Origin: Ditylenchus dipsaci
Taxonomy: Eukaryota > Nematoda > Chromadorea > Rhabditida > Anguinidae
Direction of reading: 5' to 3'
DNA length: 64,000 nt
NCBI GenBank assembly: GCA_004194705.1
Contig: SADC01001344.1
Span: forward strand, 248,001-312,000
Position 1 is the first letter of the stretch. The number at the start of each line of letters is the position of its first letter. Positions 9,001 to 18,451 of the stretch are shown in pieces. Under the pieces are notes generated by a model. The model was not told the DNA's origin and did no database searches. It saw only the letters and a program-made list of their open reading frames with translations. The position numbers and the translations under genes were made by a program.

Positions 9001-11860
9001 TTTTTTACACAGAAAATCCTTTTTAAAATGAAAAAAATGCTGCCGAGATAACAGGAATTTGAAAAGTTGAGCGGGAAATGCAACACATTGTTATGCTACT
9101 ACCGTATTTCCTCTAACAACTCACCCTGCTCTAATAACTCACCCCCTCAACTTTGAGGGACTATATCTCAGCTCGGAACAAATATTTTGCAAAGCTGTTT
9201 ATTGCGTTTTCTTAATTCCCACGAGCTCTACCGATTCCAGTTTTTAAATTTAATATTTTCACCCAAAATCTCGAGATCGACCTCAAATTTTTCCAATTTT
9301 CAGCGATCCAAAAAATAACTCACCCGGGTGAGTTATTAGAGGAAATACGGTATTTCTAATTAATTCAATCAAGCTTTGATTCATTGTGTTTAATTTAGGT
9401 TAATCTGGGTAGGATCCAATACAAGCTTGACTATGATTTTCAACAGGGACAAGTAAAAATTTCGGAAAATATATAAAAACATTATATTTTTCAGTTGGCT
9501 GTGACTGTGATTCAAGCAGAAAATTTGCCTGGAATGGACATGTCTGGAACTTCTGGTATAATTTTTTTTTGTTACTAGTTGAATATGTGGATCTTGAAAG
9601 TGCACGATTATCATATCTATCAAGGTTCATATTTTAAAATCCTTATAGAAATAGAAAATAACTGTTTACTTTTTAACCGGCCCTATGTGACAGTGGGGTT
9701 TTTTGCCTTGGTCCCCTGTTGTTTTTCGGAACTATTTAGACTCAGGATCAGGTTGGGACGGGCTAAAACATATTTTAGACTCATGTTTAGTCTGTCCTAA
9801 TATACGCTGGCCTACTTTTGCCTAATCCTGAAAAATTACAATAAAAAACAACAGGGGGACCAAGGCAAAAACGCTCTCATTGCCACATAGAGCCTTTTAA
9901 GCTTTCTAAAAAAACCTTTTAAATAGGTCACTTTTCAGCCACAAAAAGCACTTTTTTAGCTTTTATTTTTTTAGCGATACTTATTATTAATATTTTTTAG
10001 ATCCTTATGTGAAGCTGTATTTATTGCCAGAGAAAAAAAGAAGGTTGAAACAAAGGTAGTCTCATTATATTAGAATTATTTTAGATTTTGAATTTTTTTA
10101 AATTTTAGGTTCACAGAAAGACGCTGAATCCAGTGTTTAACGAGACTTTCATTTTCAAAGTGAGTGTTTTGAAGTTGAAACTTAAATTGGGTGGTGGAAT
10201 TTACCACTGGTAATTGTTTTTTAACCACCACTTGTTGAAAAATGTTTAAAAAATCACTGGTTAAAAAATGGTGACTGCGAGACAATTACCATCGTAATCA
10301 CCAAGATTTTAAGTACCATGGTAATTATTTGCCTCCAGCAAAACACATACCAATTTTTCAAAGAACTGAAATTCTTAGTATGATAGTTTACTAATTTTGA
10401 CTAGGGATAATAATAGTGTAGTAATTCAGACAGTCTTTTGCCGCAATCGTTTTACAAGTCTAGTAAGAAAAATCGTAAGGATTGTGATTTCATCAGCCAT
10501 ATTTGAATACAGTTAACCCACTATAAACGAGCACCCAGAGCTCGGTCCTAAAAACTCTATTTCTCGATTAACAGGATAGGTTGTTTCCGATATACCTTAT
10601 TAATATACTTCTGCACAAGGTCATCAAGCATATTTTTTTGTCGGTCATTAAAATTATTATTATGTTGGTAGTTTGACTTATACCAATCTCAAATTTAAAA
10701 GAACCCATGATTAAACGGTCAAATACTGCAGATCTCCTGACTTAGCGTGGAAAAGCAATAATCGCACCAATCGCAATAATTACAGCACTGAAATTAAAAC
10801 AAATGTCTAATAAAATTTTATTTAAGGTTCCATTCAATGAGCTAGGCAGCAAAACTCTGGTTTTCTCCGTGTACGATTTCGATAGATTCAGCAAACATGA
10901 CCAAATCGGACAAGTGCTATTGGCTCTCGGCAAAATTGATTTGGGTCAAGTCATTGAAGAATGGAAGGACATTGGACCGCCACCGGATGACAAAGAAGCT
11001 GTAAGTATTTCTATCTGTTTACACATCTAACTTGCGTAGTCGGAACTAATAAATTATTTAATGAAAATATTTTTATTTTAGGAAAAAATTTGGGTGATAT
11101 TTGTTTCTCGTTGCGATATGTGCCAACTGCTGGAAAGCTCACTGTAGTCATATTGGAAGCTAAGAACCTTAAAAAGATGGACGTGGGTGGTCTTTCTGGT
11201 AAGTTAGTAGTGTTTTTTTTCATCTTAAAGAATACAATGTTTGTTCACAGATCCTTACGTGAAACTTGTTCTAATGCAAGGTGGAAAAAGGCTCAAGAAA
11301 AGAAAACTTCTATCAAAAAATGCACTCTCAATCGTAAGTCTCAAATTTCAATAAAAATCGCTTTCGAAAAATGACAGAATGACCCAAACTACCTTTGTTT
11401 CCATTTTCCTATCTAAAGAAGCCAAATCCAGTATTATCGTTTAGTTAAAATATTTTATTTCAGCCTACTACAACGAATCGTTTTCATTTGAAGTTCCATT
11501 TGAACAGATCCAGGTAATACTTTGTTCCTTGAATTATTAATTGTTTCTTTTAGTCTTAAAGTTAATTAATTAAAACAATTTTTTAAGAAGGTAACGCTTT
11601 TGATGACTGTCATGGACTACGATAAACTTGGCTCGAATGACGCTATTGGGAGATGTATTCTTGGGTGTTCTGCTGCAGGGGCTGAATTACGGCATTGGAT
11701 GGATATGTGAGTTTTATTTTGACATTTTTGCAAAAAACTGACACAACTATGTTTCAAAATCCAGGCTGGCCAGTCCCGACGTCCGATCGCTCAATGGCAC
11801 AAGCTAGAAGCTATGGAAGATGCAGACCCGGTACCAGCCGCTGCACCAGCTAAAGCCTAA
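3028..11860 (+). CDS. snt-1: Synaptotagmin-1 (SNT-1-like), 14 exons
   Basis: This is a synaptic-vesicle Ca2+ sensor for neurotransmitter release: an acidic luminal N-terminus, one membrane span, a basic linker, then C2A and C2B. Exons: 3028-3238 (starts MVKL), 7481-7702 (span, then [14 protein letters not shown]), 8611-8650 (weakest call), 8891-8964 ([13 protein letters not shown]), 9399-9452, 9495-9555, 10001-10055, 10109-10159 and 10827-11000 (C2[37 protein letters not shown]), then 11082-11198, 11251-11333, 11464-11513, 11588-11706 and 11765-11860 (C2[45 protein letters not shown]). The Ca2+-binding loop aspartates are present. Family matches are extensive and closest to nematode SNT-1. 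Splice phases agree only if single missing bases are allowed in exons 1, 4, 7, 10, 11 and 14, always in a homopolymer, so these look like sequencing errors and not decay. Intron 1 (4.2 kb) holds a palindrome and an LTR element. A short open stretch after exon 3, ending in TAG at 8775, could be an alternative 3' end. Confidence 0.93.
3340..4045. repeat. 0.7-kb palindrome with tandem 20-bp units in the arms
   Basis: The two arms are nearly perfect inverted copies centred at about 3630-3640. Outer arm parts carry tandem units of the type GTGAATCTGTGACAAAAAA (about four on the left, more on the right). Inner arms carry CACAGGGGGACCAAGC and GGGGGACCAAGG. The ends read AAAGGGCAA and TTGCCCTTT in a TTAA-rich context, like the TTAAAGGG family. 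ORFs inside are translations of the tandem units. It lies in synaptotagmin intron 1. Confidence 0.85.
4263..4440 (+). other. Possible orphan exon or gene fragment, unrecognised
   Basis: An open frame runs to a good donor (GGAA then GTAAGT) with coding-like composition. It includes [19 protein letters not shown] and a lysine/aspartate-rich stretch ending IEKHGPG. I do not recognise a family. It could be an extra synaptotagmin exon, but no known synaptotagmin segment matches, or a captured fragment. The acceptor is unclear. The surrounding 4046-4934 otherwise shows only a CAGT...CTCG repeat fragment near 4655. Confidence 0.25.
4935..5098 (+). repeat. 5' LTR with TATA box and poly(A) signal
   Basis: The LTR contains TATATAAG at about 4993-5000 and AATAAA at about 5037-5042. 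This is the expected order for a promoter in U3 and a poly(A) signal in or near R. The bases just after it (TTGGCGTACTCGCAATGG) are the primer-binding-site position. The initiation codon at 5113 follows almost at once. Confidence 0.9.
5113..6909 (+). pseudogene. gag-protease remnant plus integrase tail of the LTR element
   Basis: The reading frame from 5113 begins with a glutamine-rich stretch and is cut by TAG at 5203-5205, where a glutamine codon is expected. It then runs open to 6366. It shows a gag-like helical region, two zinc knuckles ([13 protein letters not shown], atypical, and [14 protein letters not shown], canonical CCHC) and the aspartic protease motif DTGAQPN. Near 6290 the protease continues in another frame ([18 protein letters not shown]). 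[17 protein letters not shown] segment, typical of the region before integrase, is followed after about 6650 by a basic tail ([13 protein letters not shown]) of integrase type. The enzyme cores between are absent, giving a deletion derivative with a frame change at the junction. Confidence 0.85.
6946..7109 (+). repeat. 3' LTR
   Basis: This is a direct repeat of 4935-5098, also 164 bp, with the same TATATAAG and AATAAA. Differences cluster near the 3' end (the segment after GCATTCG) plus one in the central ATATTG/TTATTG region. Confidence 0.9.
7240..7400. mobile_element. CCGTATTT-family MITE, copy A
   Basis: The element is flanked by TA, with left end TCGTATTTTCTTTATTAAGG and right end ATAGAGAAAATACGG. 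The constant inner phrase TTATTTTTCAACCCC follows the left end. It is a short copy of a ten-member family in this window. It lies just upstream of synaptotagmin exon 2. Confidence 0.8.
9100..9352. mobile_element. CCGTATTT-family MITE, copy B
   Basis: This 253-bp copy is TA-flanked with perfect ends CCGTATTTCCTCTAA and GGAAATACGG. Its private word AACTCACCC appears twice near the left end. Near the right end it recurs as the hairpin AACTCACCCGGGTGAGTT. It sits in a synaptotagmin intron. Confidence 0.85.
9678..9895. repeat. Foldback element with GGCTCTATGTG ends and CCTTGGTCCCC arms
   Basis: The left arm reads GGCCCTATGTGACAG then TTTTGCCTTGGTCCCCTG. The right arm reads CAGGGGGACCAAGGCAAAA then GCCACATAGAGCC. 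Between them is an inner inverted segment with GTCTGTCCTAATATACGC and TTTGCCTAATCC. It is in a synaptotagmin C2A intron. Confidence 0.75.
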
Positions 11861-12808
11861 ATTTTGTTCCAAAAATTAAAAAATAAGACACAAATGGGTT
11901 TTTTCAATCTATTTTTTGATGTGCACATGCATGATTGATGGATATAGTCACTTCTGTTATTTTTCTAGTCTGTTCTGTGTGTGTTTGTGATTTAGATATT
12001 CATGTAAATAGATAAACAAAAAGAAGTATTTATGGTAAATGCACAAAATATTTATTGTGGTGTTGTATTATCTCTTTTTATTTTTGATCTGTATTTTCAA
12101 CCACCACTACCCGTGCTTTTCCATGTTCTAGCTGTCAATTTTCAGTAGCAGGCTTAAAAAGTTTATAAGTAAAATAATCTGAAAAGAACTTCTGCAATTG
12201 TTTTTTTAAGTTACTTTTTTCAATGTACTTGCAAATATTTTCAATGTACTGGGCTCACTAAATCTGCATGGTCTATCAAGAAATTTTAGTTTTTTTGAAT
12301 AGCCGTAACTTTTTTCTATGCGGTTTTCAATCAATTTTTCTCAGTGACAAAGTTTTTCGATGTATTATGTCACTCAATTTTTTGTGGACCGAAACCACAA
12401 GGTGGACTAAGCGACATTGTTTTTTGTCATTATATACCCTACAAAAATTGTCGGTCAGAATAATCGATCGTCAAGAACAAAATTTCTAAAGTCACTCTAG
12501 AAAAAGTTACATCTATTTTAAAACACAAAATTTTCTTGTTACAGACTGAACCCTATATAGAAGTTAGTGAGGAATACTCTTTTTGGGCCTCTTAATACAG
12601 TGGATTACCATGTTCGTTTGTATATTTTCCTCTCAGCCACATTTACATGTTTTTTTTCGAGTTGAAACCACGAAAGTCAATAAAAACAAAATCCGGTTTT
12701 ATTTTTTTCTAAAAAATATTGCTCTCTCATTAAAATTTACTTTCATTTTGTTTGTCTTCGCCTAAAAGCATTATAAATAAAAAAAGAAAAGTATTTAGTT
12801 GTATTTTT
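11861..12808. other. Intergenic stretch, no gene seen
   Basis: This follows the synaptotagmin stop codon. It begins as a T/A-rich 3' UTR-like region without a clear AATAAA close to the stop. I see no splice-supported coding exon or repeat that I can name. Confidence 0.5.
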
Positions 12809-13110
12809 GGCGACCAGACATTTTCTACTATTAGTAGAATTTGTCGCGCGACATTTTCCATTATAATAGAAAATGTCGGCTAGAATTTGTCGCGCGACAT
12901 TTTCTACTATTTTAGAATTTGTCGCGCGACATTTTCTATTTTTTTTAGAATTTGTCGTGCGACATTTTCTACTATTTTAGAATTTGTCGCGCGACATTTT
13001 CTATTTTTTTTTAGAATTTGTCGTGCGACATTTTCTACTATTTTAGAATTTGTCGCGCGACATTTTCTACTATTCCAGAATTCGTCGTGCGACATTTTGT
13101 TTCGAATATT
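12809..13110. repeat. Left subterminal array of TGTCGCGCGACA units
   Basis: About eight units of roughly 32-36 bp are seen, alternating TGTCGCGCGACA with the variant TGTCGTGCGACA and spaced by TTTTCTAC or TTTTCTATTTTT. The first 95 bp mirror the right end of the element. ORFs called here on either strand are translations of the array and not genes. Confidence 0.85.
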
Positions 13111-13399
13111 GTAGTTTTCTACAAGTCTAATTACCCCAAACCTCTATAGCAGTGTGCTCCACTGTAAAAAAGTGATGACAAGAAGCGTTTTTGCCCATGT
13201 TTTTTCATGATTGTTCCACCTGATCTAGATATATCAGATTTTACGTGAAATAAGTAATACATGCCGGTATATTCCTTTTCAACACTGTAATGCTATAGAA
13301 TTTTTTTAACAGCTGCACTCTTTACAAATCACAATTCAGCCCATTTTTATTCAGAACCTAAGCAAACAACAAAATGTACATAAATAAGTCCGCATAACA

Positions 13400-15413
13400 T
13401 TATTCTTCACCTGAACTTTCTGCTTCGCTTTCTTCAATGCCGTCCAAATCAGGATCAAGACCTTTAGCAAACCACAACCTTTCTTGGACTGAGCAAAGGA
13501 AAGAGACCAAATCCTCATTAGAGTGAATATCTTCAAGCGATTTTTCTTCCCATTCCACAAGCAAAGCATGCAATAGTTCTTCTGATCGCTGCTGCGTAGG
13601 ACGAATTCTACGAAATGGTTCCTCAGGCTTGTCTTCATGCCTGAAATAGCAGTAACACTCCCAATATTTTTACCAATGGTGTTAAAAAAACCTCTCAATT
13701 GCATGTCTTACAGCCTCCTCTTCTCCGATTTGAAACTGGATGACTTTGCTTCTATCTGGATTTCCTCCACCGGCGAAGTGAGCTTTATATTCTCGGTTCC
13801 AAGACTCCAGTGAATTGTTTGTGACAGGCAGTTGAGCTCTTACATATTTGTTGACATTCCATGTATGAAGCGGAAAAGTTGCAGGTCGCAGGCTCAACCC
13901 AGTACCGCGAAAAAGATAAGTTTTCCGAAAGTAGTCTATAAACGCTAAGATAGGCTTGAAATTAAATCCACCATATGTTTCTGACAATTTAAAAATACCA
14001 GTTGCTTGAGTCTGCTGTCCCAAAGTTGGAACTCCCTCGTTGATCAAGTCATTGAAAGCATCCATTAAAGCTATGTAACCATGAATGACGTCTCTTAGTG
14101 GCAAGTAAGCAATTTTCGAGAATAGCGCAATCCAATTCGCGAGATCATCATTGCTGTAAAAGCTTGTCATTCCATGCCCACGGGCCCATTTGCGGTTGGA
14201 CTGAGATAGATGAAACGCACACTTAATTGGCTCTGCACAAGTGAACATTTGAGACAAAATATTAGCCGGTGCATGCTCATAATCTGAAAAAAGTAACACG
14301 TACAGCAGCTCATCAAAGTGTTTGCCAACCTGACAAGTACATCTTAATATTGTAACCTTCGGTCGGCAATGAGAAAACTTCTCGGAAAACACGACCATAT
14401 GTTAGTTCAGCTTTATTTTGCATCCACACAAAGGCCACTGGTAGAAAACGACCATCAACAAGAGCATGTATCGTGAATAACTGAATGAAAAACGTGACCC
14501 AAGCTAATTAAACATTGAATATGAAGTAACTGTGGAAATCCACGTGGGGACTTGGTATAGGTGGCATCAAAGGCGACCACAAAAGCTCTTTGTAAAAGGA
14601 GATGACCAAAAGGTGATCTCCAAACAACTATCCAAGGATGATCTGGAAAATCTAACATTAGATATGAAAAAAGTCAGTCGTTTACCTGGCTCCTCTATTC
14701 GCGAATCATAAGCAAAAATTGTTGACTATCCTCCGTCCTCTGCACAGCCAATGGAAATATCATATCTCTGGCTCTCTTCGTGTCAATTATTTGAACGTTC
14801 ATCTGTAAGCATACGTAACAGGTTCTCATCAAGCTCACAGATTTAAAATTACCTTGTATTTGTTACGCTGAATTTGCCTCGAAATACTAGAATCCTTAGG
14901 AAGAATTGCTCTTAGTCCTCTACTTGCTCCTCTTTTGATCGTACGAACAATAGATTTAGTCTTTGTTATGGGCGAAGCTTTGGCGACATCATAACCGGCA
15001 TGCAATCTTTGGCGAATCTAAATGTAACCTCTATAATAACTTCACAAACACTTTGAAAGCATTCACTTTGAAGTCATAAGGCTTCGCGTCATGGTTATGA
15101 AGCTTTGTTAGGAAAAAAAACGACGACCCAAGCTTCATAAACCCTCTTCCCTTGCAATTGCGATAGATGCCATGGCTATTTTTGACCTTCTGCTGGCACA
15201 TGAAAAAAGTTGTTCCCACAATCTTGGTACTCTCCTAAACAGTCAATCAGTGATTGATGACTGAACACAAAACGCAAAAAATACCCTTGAAAAGACATAA
15301 CGATAACCTTCAACCCAAATAACTTGTTTTCCGGCTTTATTTGCTTCATTCTGCTCGACTCCACTTCTGGACAGAAAGCTTATTTCTTCCGCATCACAAT
15401 CACTGGATGTCAT
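13400..15413 (-). CDS. FLYWCH/MULE-type transposase, multi-exon
   Basis: It catalyses cut-and-paste transposition of its own element. The start at 15413 ([10 protein letters not shown]) leads into VEGYRYVFS and a FLYWCH-like zinc module: [15 protein letters not shown] and LHNHDA. Next comes a basic segment at about 15016-14853 ([16 protein letters not shown]). The catalytic domain has [40 protein letters not shown] and [18 protein letters not shown], matching the D...E and CxxH pattern of MULE transposases, and then [18 protein letters not shown]. The C-terminus is acidic and stops at 13402-13400 (AESSGEE). Exons are separated by introns of about 50-150 nt. At about 14714-14718 one T appears to be missing from a run, so the gene may be intact in reality. 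Confidence 0.85.
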
Positions 15414-15536
15414 TTTAGTAATCTAAAAGGGCACTCACTATACCTCTGAACATTTTTTCACTTTCTAAGAAGCATTTATAAAAAAGAGGAAAAATATCAA
15501 GCGAGAAATTATAGGCGGCATTTTCTAAATAGTAGA

Positions 15537-15708
15537 AAATGTCGCGCGACAAATTCTGAAATAGTAGAAAATGTCGCCCGACAAATTCTAGATGACATTT
15601 TCTAAAATAGTAGAAAATGTCGCGCGACAAATTCTAGCCGACATTTTCTATTATAATGGAAAATGTCGCGCGACAAATTCTACTAATAGTAGAAAATGTC
15701 TGGTCGCC
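15537..15708. repeat. Right subterminal array and terminal inverted repeat of the MULE
   Basis: About four units of the GTCGCGCGAC word (one is GTCGCCCGAC) lie in inverted orientation to the left array. The array ends in AAAATGTCTGGTCGCC, the exact complement of the left terminus. It has fewer units than the left end, so the array length is asymmetric. Confidence 0.85.
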
Positions 15709-15963
15709 GTATTTTTTTGAAAAATAAATAAAAATAAGAAAATATTTCTGCAAAAAAATATATAAATTTAAATTGTCATTTAAAAAGCTTAAAGATATAA
15801 ACGGCAAAACTAAAAAAGAGGTTCTTAAAATCTACAAAACCCATACGACTTGGCGAATTTAGCAGCGTTGATCAACAACGATGATCAATCAGTCTTTTAC
15901 AACCTTCTATCAACAGGTTTTCTTGTTGGCACGCAGGAATGGTACTTTGTCAAAGCCAGCTTC

Positions 15964-16624
15964 AAATCATGTTTAAATGACTCTTAAGTGACTTTTATGT
16001 GCTTAAAACGATAAGAAAGTTATTTTGTGACACTTTTACACATAAAAAATCAATTTTTTGAAAAAAATTTTTTGACCAAAATCTGCTTTTTTGACTTGGG
16101 AGCCAAGGTCAGCCACCAGAAAAGGGTACTTAAATACCCCCTAAGTCACTAAAAAAATGGAATCTGAACATAGTTTTGTTAACTGGGCCTACCGCATAAA
16201 AAAGCTCTGGTATGCGTATATATTTTCATGCATCCAGAGTCACTTTCGAGTGATTTGCGTCTAAGGTATGTGGGTGTGCGCATCTCAACCCCAAGCAACC
16301 AAGCCCCTGCGCCCCGAAGAGGGCGCAGGGGCTTGAGAGTTAGAGATGCGCGCACTCATTTACCTTAGACATGATTCCGAGCAAGACTCTTTATGAAAAA
16401 TGCATAAAGAGACTCTTTTTGCCCAGCTCCAGTGACCAAAACGGGGTAGAATACCTTAATATAAGGTGATTTACCTTGGTCCCCCAAGTCAAAAAAGCAG
16501 ATTTTGGCCAAAAATTTTTTTTCAAAAAAATTAATTTTTTATGTGGAAAAGTGTCACAAAATAACTTTCTTATCGTTTTCAGCACATAAAAGTTACTTAG
16601 GAGTCATTTAAACATGATTTTTAA
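15964..16624. repeat. 660-bp foldback element with nested inner hairpin
   Basis: The outer arms start AATCATGTTTAAATGACTC and end GAGTCATTTAAACATGATT. They contain ATAAGAAAGTTATTTTGTGA and its complement, and CTTGGTCCCCCAAGTC on the right with a decayed version on the left. A second inverted pair inside has TCTAAGGTA...GTGCGCATCTC on the left and GAGATGCGCGCAC on the right, around GCCCCTGCGCCC. A related GTGAGTGCGCGCATCTC segment occurs near 30732. Confidence 0.8.
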
Positions 16625-17408
16625 ATAAGTGAAAAATGCGCCCCCCAGCTAAATAAGTTCCGACATTTGAGTAGTTTTTAATATGGCTTCATAAGGAAAT
16701 ATTTTTAGGGGGAAATGATATTTGCTTACAGGGTCAAGGGTTTTAGTTAAATTTGGTTAATTTTTGTTGAATATTTATAGAGCGTGCATTTTCTAACTAA
16801 ACAGACCAATTTACTTCCTCTAAAGGCATTAAAAAGTAAATAATTTAGTTTAATACAGCTGATTTAAAAAAAGTAAAGAGAACCATGAAAAGTGTAATAA
16901 TTTTACTATAATTCAAAAAGTTTAGTCTAAAAGAAGACTTTTGTTGTAAAATTGTAAAGGAAATTTAACACAATGAAGTATTTTAATGAGCTATCCATAA
17001 TTTTTTTATTTTCGCAAATTTTGAGCGTGCACTCAGCCCACAAGTTATTATTCTACCAGTGGATTCTGCCGCAGCTGCTACTAGCCTCAAAACATCTGAA
17101 CTGGGTTTTGCCGACTATAGCTTTCTCTAAAAACTTTTATATTTTTTCAGTTGGAATTTCTCCACTTGCTTCATCAGCGGCACTCTCTGACACACGTACT
17201 GGTGGAAACCATATGGTTTGCTAAATAAAATAAATGAATACAAATATAAGTATATTTTTAGTATTCCAACACTATGCTTGGCGGTAAATAATCAGAAATG
17301 TATAAAATCTTATAATCTAGAATTAAATCCAATCTTCATTCTGTTTAAATAAATTTTTCGAGATAATCGACTATAGTTTACTAAATATTCTCTTATAAAT
17401 AGTCTTAG
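16625..17408. other. AT-rich stretch, no gene seen
   Basis: A short ORF at 16973-17224 begins with a hydrophobic run but has no supporting splice sites or recognisable family. I see no other structure. Confidence 0.4.
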
Positions 17409-18445
17409 CGGCTGGGGGAAACTTGCCAAAAACGAAATTTGCCAAATACGAAATTTGCCAAAACGAAATTTGCCAAATCGAAATGCGCCAAAACGAAATA
17501 TGCCAAAACGAAATTTGCCGAAACGAAATTTGGCCAACGAACCAACAGGGGGACCAAGGCAGTTTTTACGTTTTTTTCGAAATTTTCGAAACTGTGTCCT
17601 AACCACCTAAAACCACCCCAAACAACCAAAACCACCTAAAACAGCAAAAACCACCCAAAATTACACTAAACAACTCAAAACACCCCAAACCACCCGAAAC
17701 CATCCGAAACTAAACTAAACAAAAATTTTGCGGGAATTTGAATTTTTAGTCTGAACCAACCAAGCCAAGTGGTCGTCCACTTCGGTCAAAAATTTTTTTT
17801 TACGTTTTCGGGTTCTAAAACCAGTTTTCTAGACTAATTCATGCACGCTTAACATGGTTTGACAGTGGCAAAATGCCGTTTTCTCAGTTATTTTTTGAGT
17901 TTTGGCAAATAATTGATTTTACCAAAATCAATTATTCCCCAAACTCAAAATTTCTTCATAAAACGTGATTTTAGCACTGTCAAACCATGTTCAGCGTGCA
18001 CGAATAAGTCCAGAAAATAGGATTTGGAATCCAAAAACGTAAAAAAAATTCGATCCAAGTCGACGACCACTTGGTTTGGTTGGTTCAGACTAAAAATTTA
18101 AATTAAATTTATAAATTTTAATTTTTGTTTGGTGAAGTTTTGAATGGTTTCTGGTGGTTTTTGGTGTTCTGGGTGGTTTTGTATGATTTTGGGTGGTTTT
18201 CGCTGGTTTGGGGTGATTTTAGGTGGTTAGGACAGTTAGGACAGAATTCCGAAAATTTTGAAAAATACGTAAAAACTGCCTTGGTCCCCCTGTTGGTTCG
18301 TTGGCCAAATTTCGTTTCGGCAAATTTCGTTTTGGCATATTTCGTTTTGGCGCATTTCGATTTGGCAAATTTCGTTTTTGGCAAGTTTCGTTTTGGCAAA
18401 ACATACGTTTGGCAAATTTCGTTTTTGGCAAGTTTCCCCTAGCCG
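17409..18445. mobile_element. 1.04-kb foldback element with tandem subterminal repeats
   Basis: It begins CGGCTGGGGGAAACTTGCC and ends GGCAAGTTTCCCCTAGCCG, flanked by TCTTAG on both sides (17403-17408 and 18446-18451). Each arm is about 500 bp and mirrors the other. The outer 150 bp are tandem 14-17 bp units of the type GCCAAAACGAAATTT, followed by CAACAGGGGGACCAAGGCA, AACCACC-rich sequence, and an inner hairpin with CAACCAAGCCAAGTGGTCG. ORFs on both strands are translations of the tandem units. No transposase is encoded. Confidence 0.88.
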
Positions 18446-18451
18446 TCTTAG

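Larger units (their letters stand above)
12809..15708 (-). mobile_element. MULE (Mutator-like) DNA transposon with complete ends
   Basis: This 2.9-kb element has terminal inverted repeats starting GGCGACCAGACATTTTCTAC and is flanked by an exact 8-bp duplication GTATTTTT (12801-12808 and 15709-15716). It encodes a FLYWCH plus MULE transposase on the minus strand. Both ends carry arrays of a palindromic word TGTCGCGCGACA set in TAGAATTTG...TTTTCTA: about eight on the left to 13095 and about four on the right from 15537. These arrays are likely transposase-binding sites (inference). The intact duplication and mostly open frames suggest recent activity. Confidence 0.9.

Noticed and set aside
12887..13114. 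CRISPR-like look of evenly spaced GTCGCGCGAC repeats
   Set aside because: The genome is eukaryotic, spacers are A/T-rich and nearly identical, and the array sits inside the terminal repeats of a transposon.
18118..18442. ORFs on both strands with repeated KFAK or FVLA motifs
   Set aside because: These are translations of tandem 14-17 bp noncoding units in a foldback arm.
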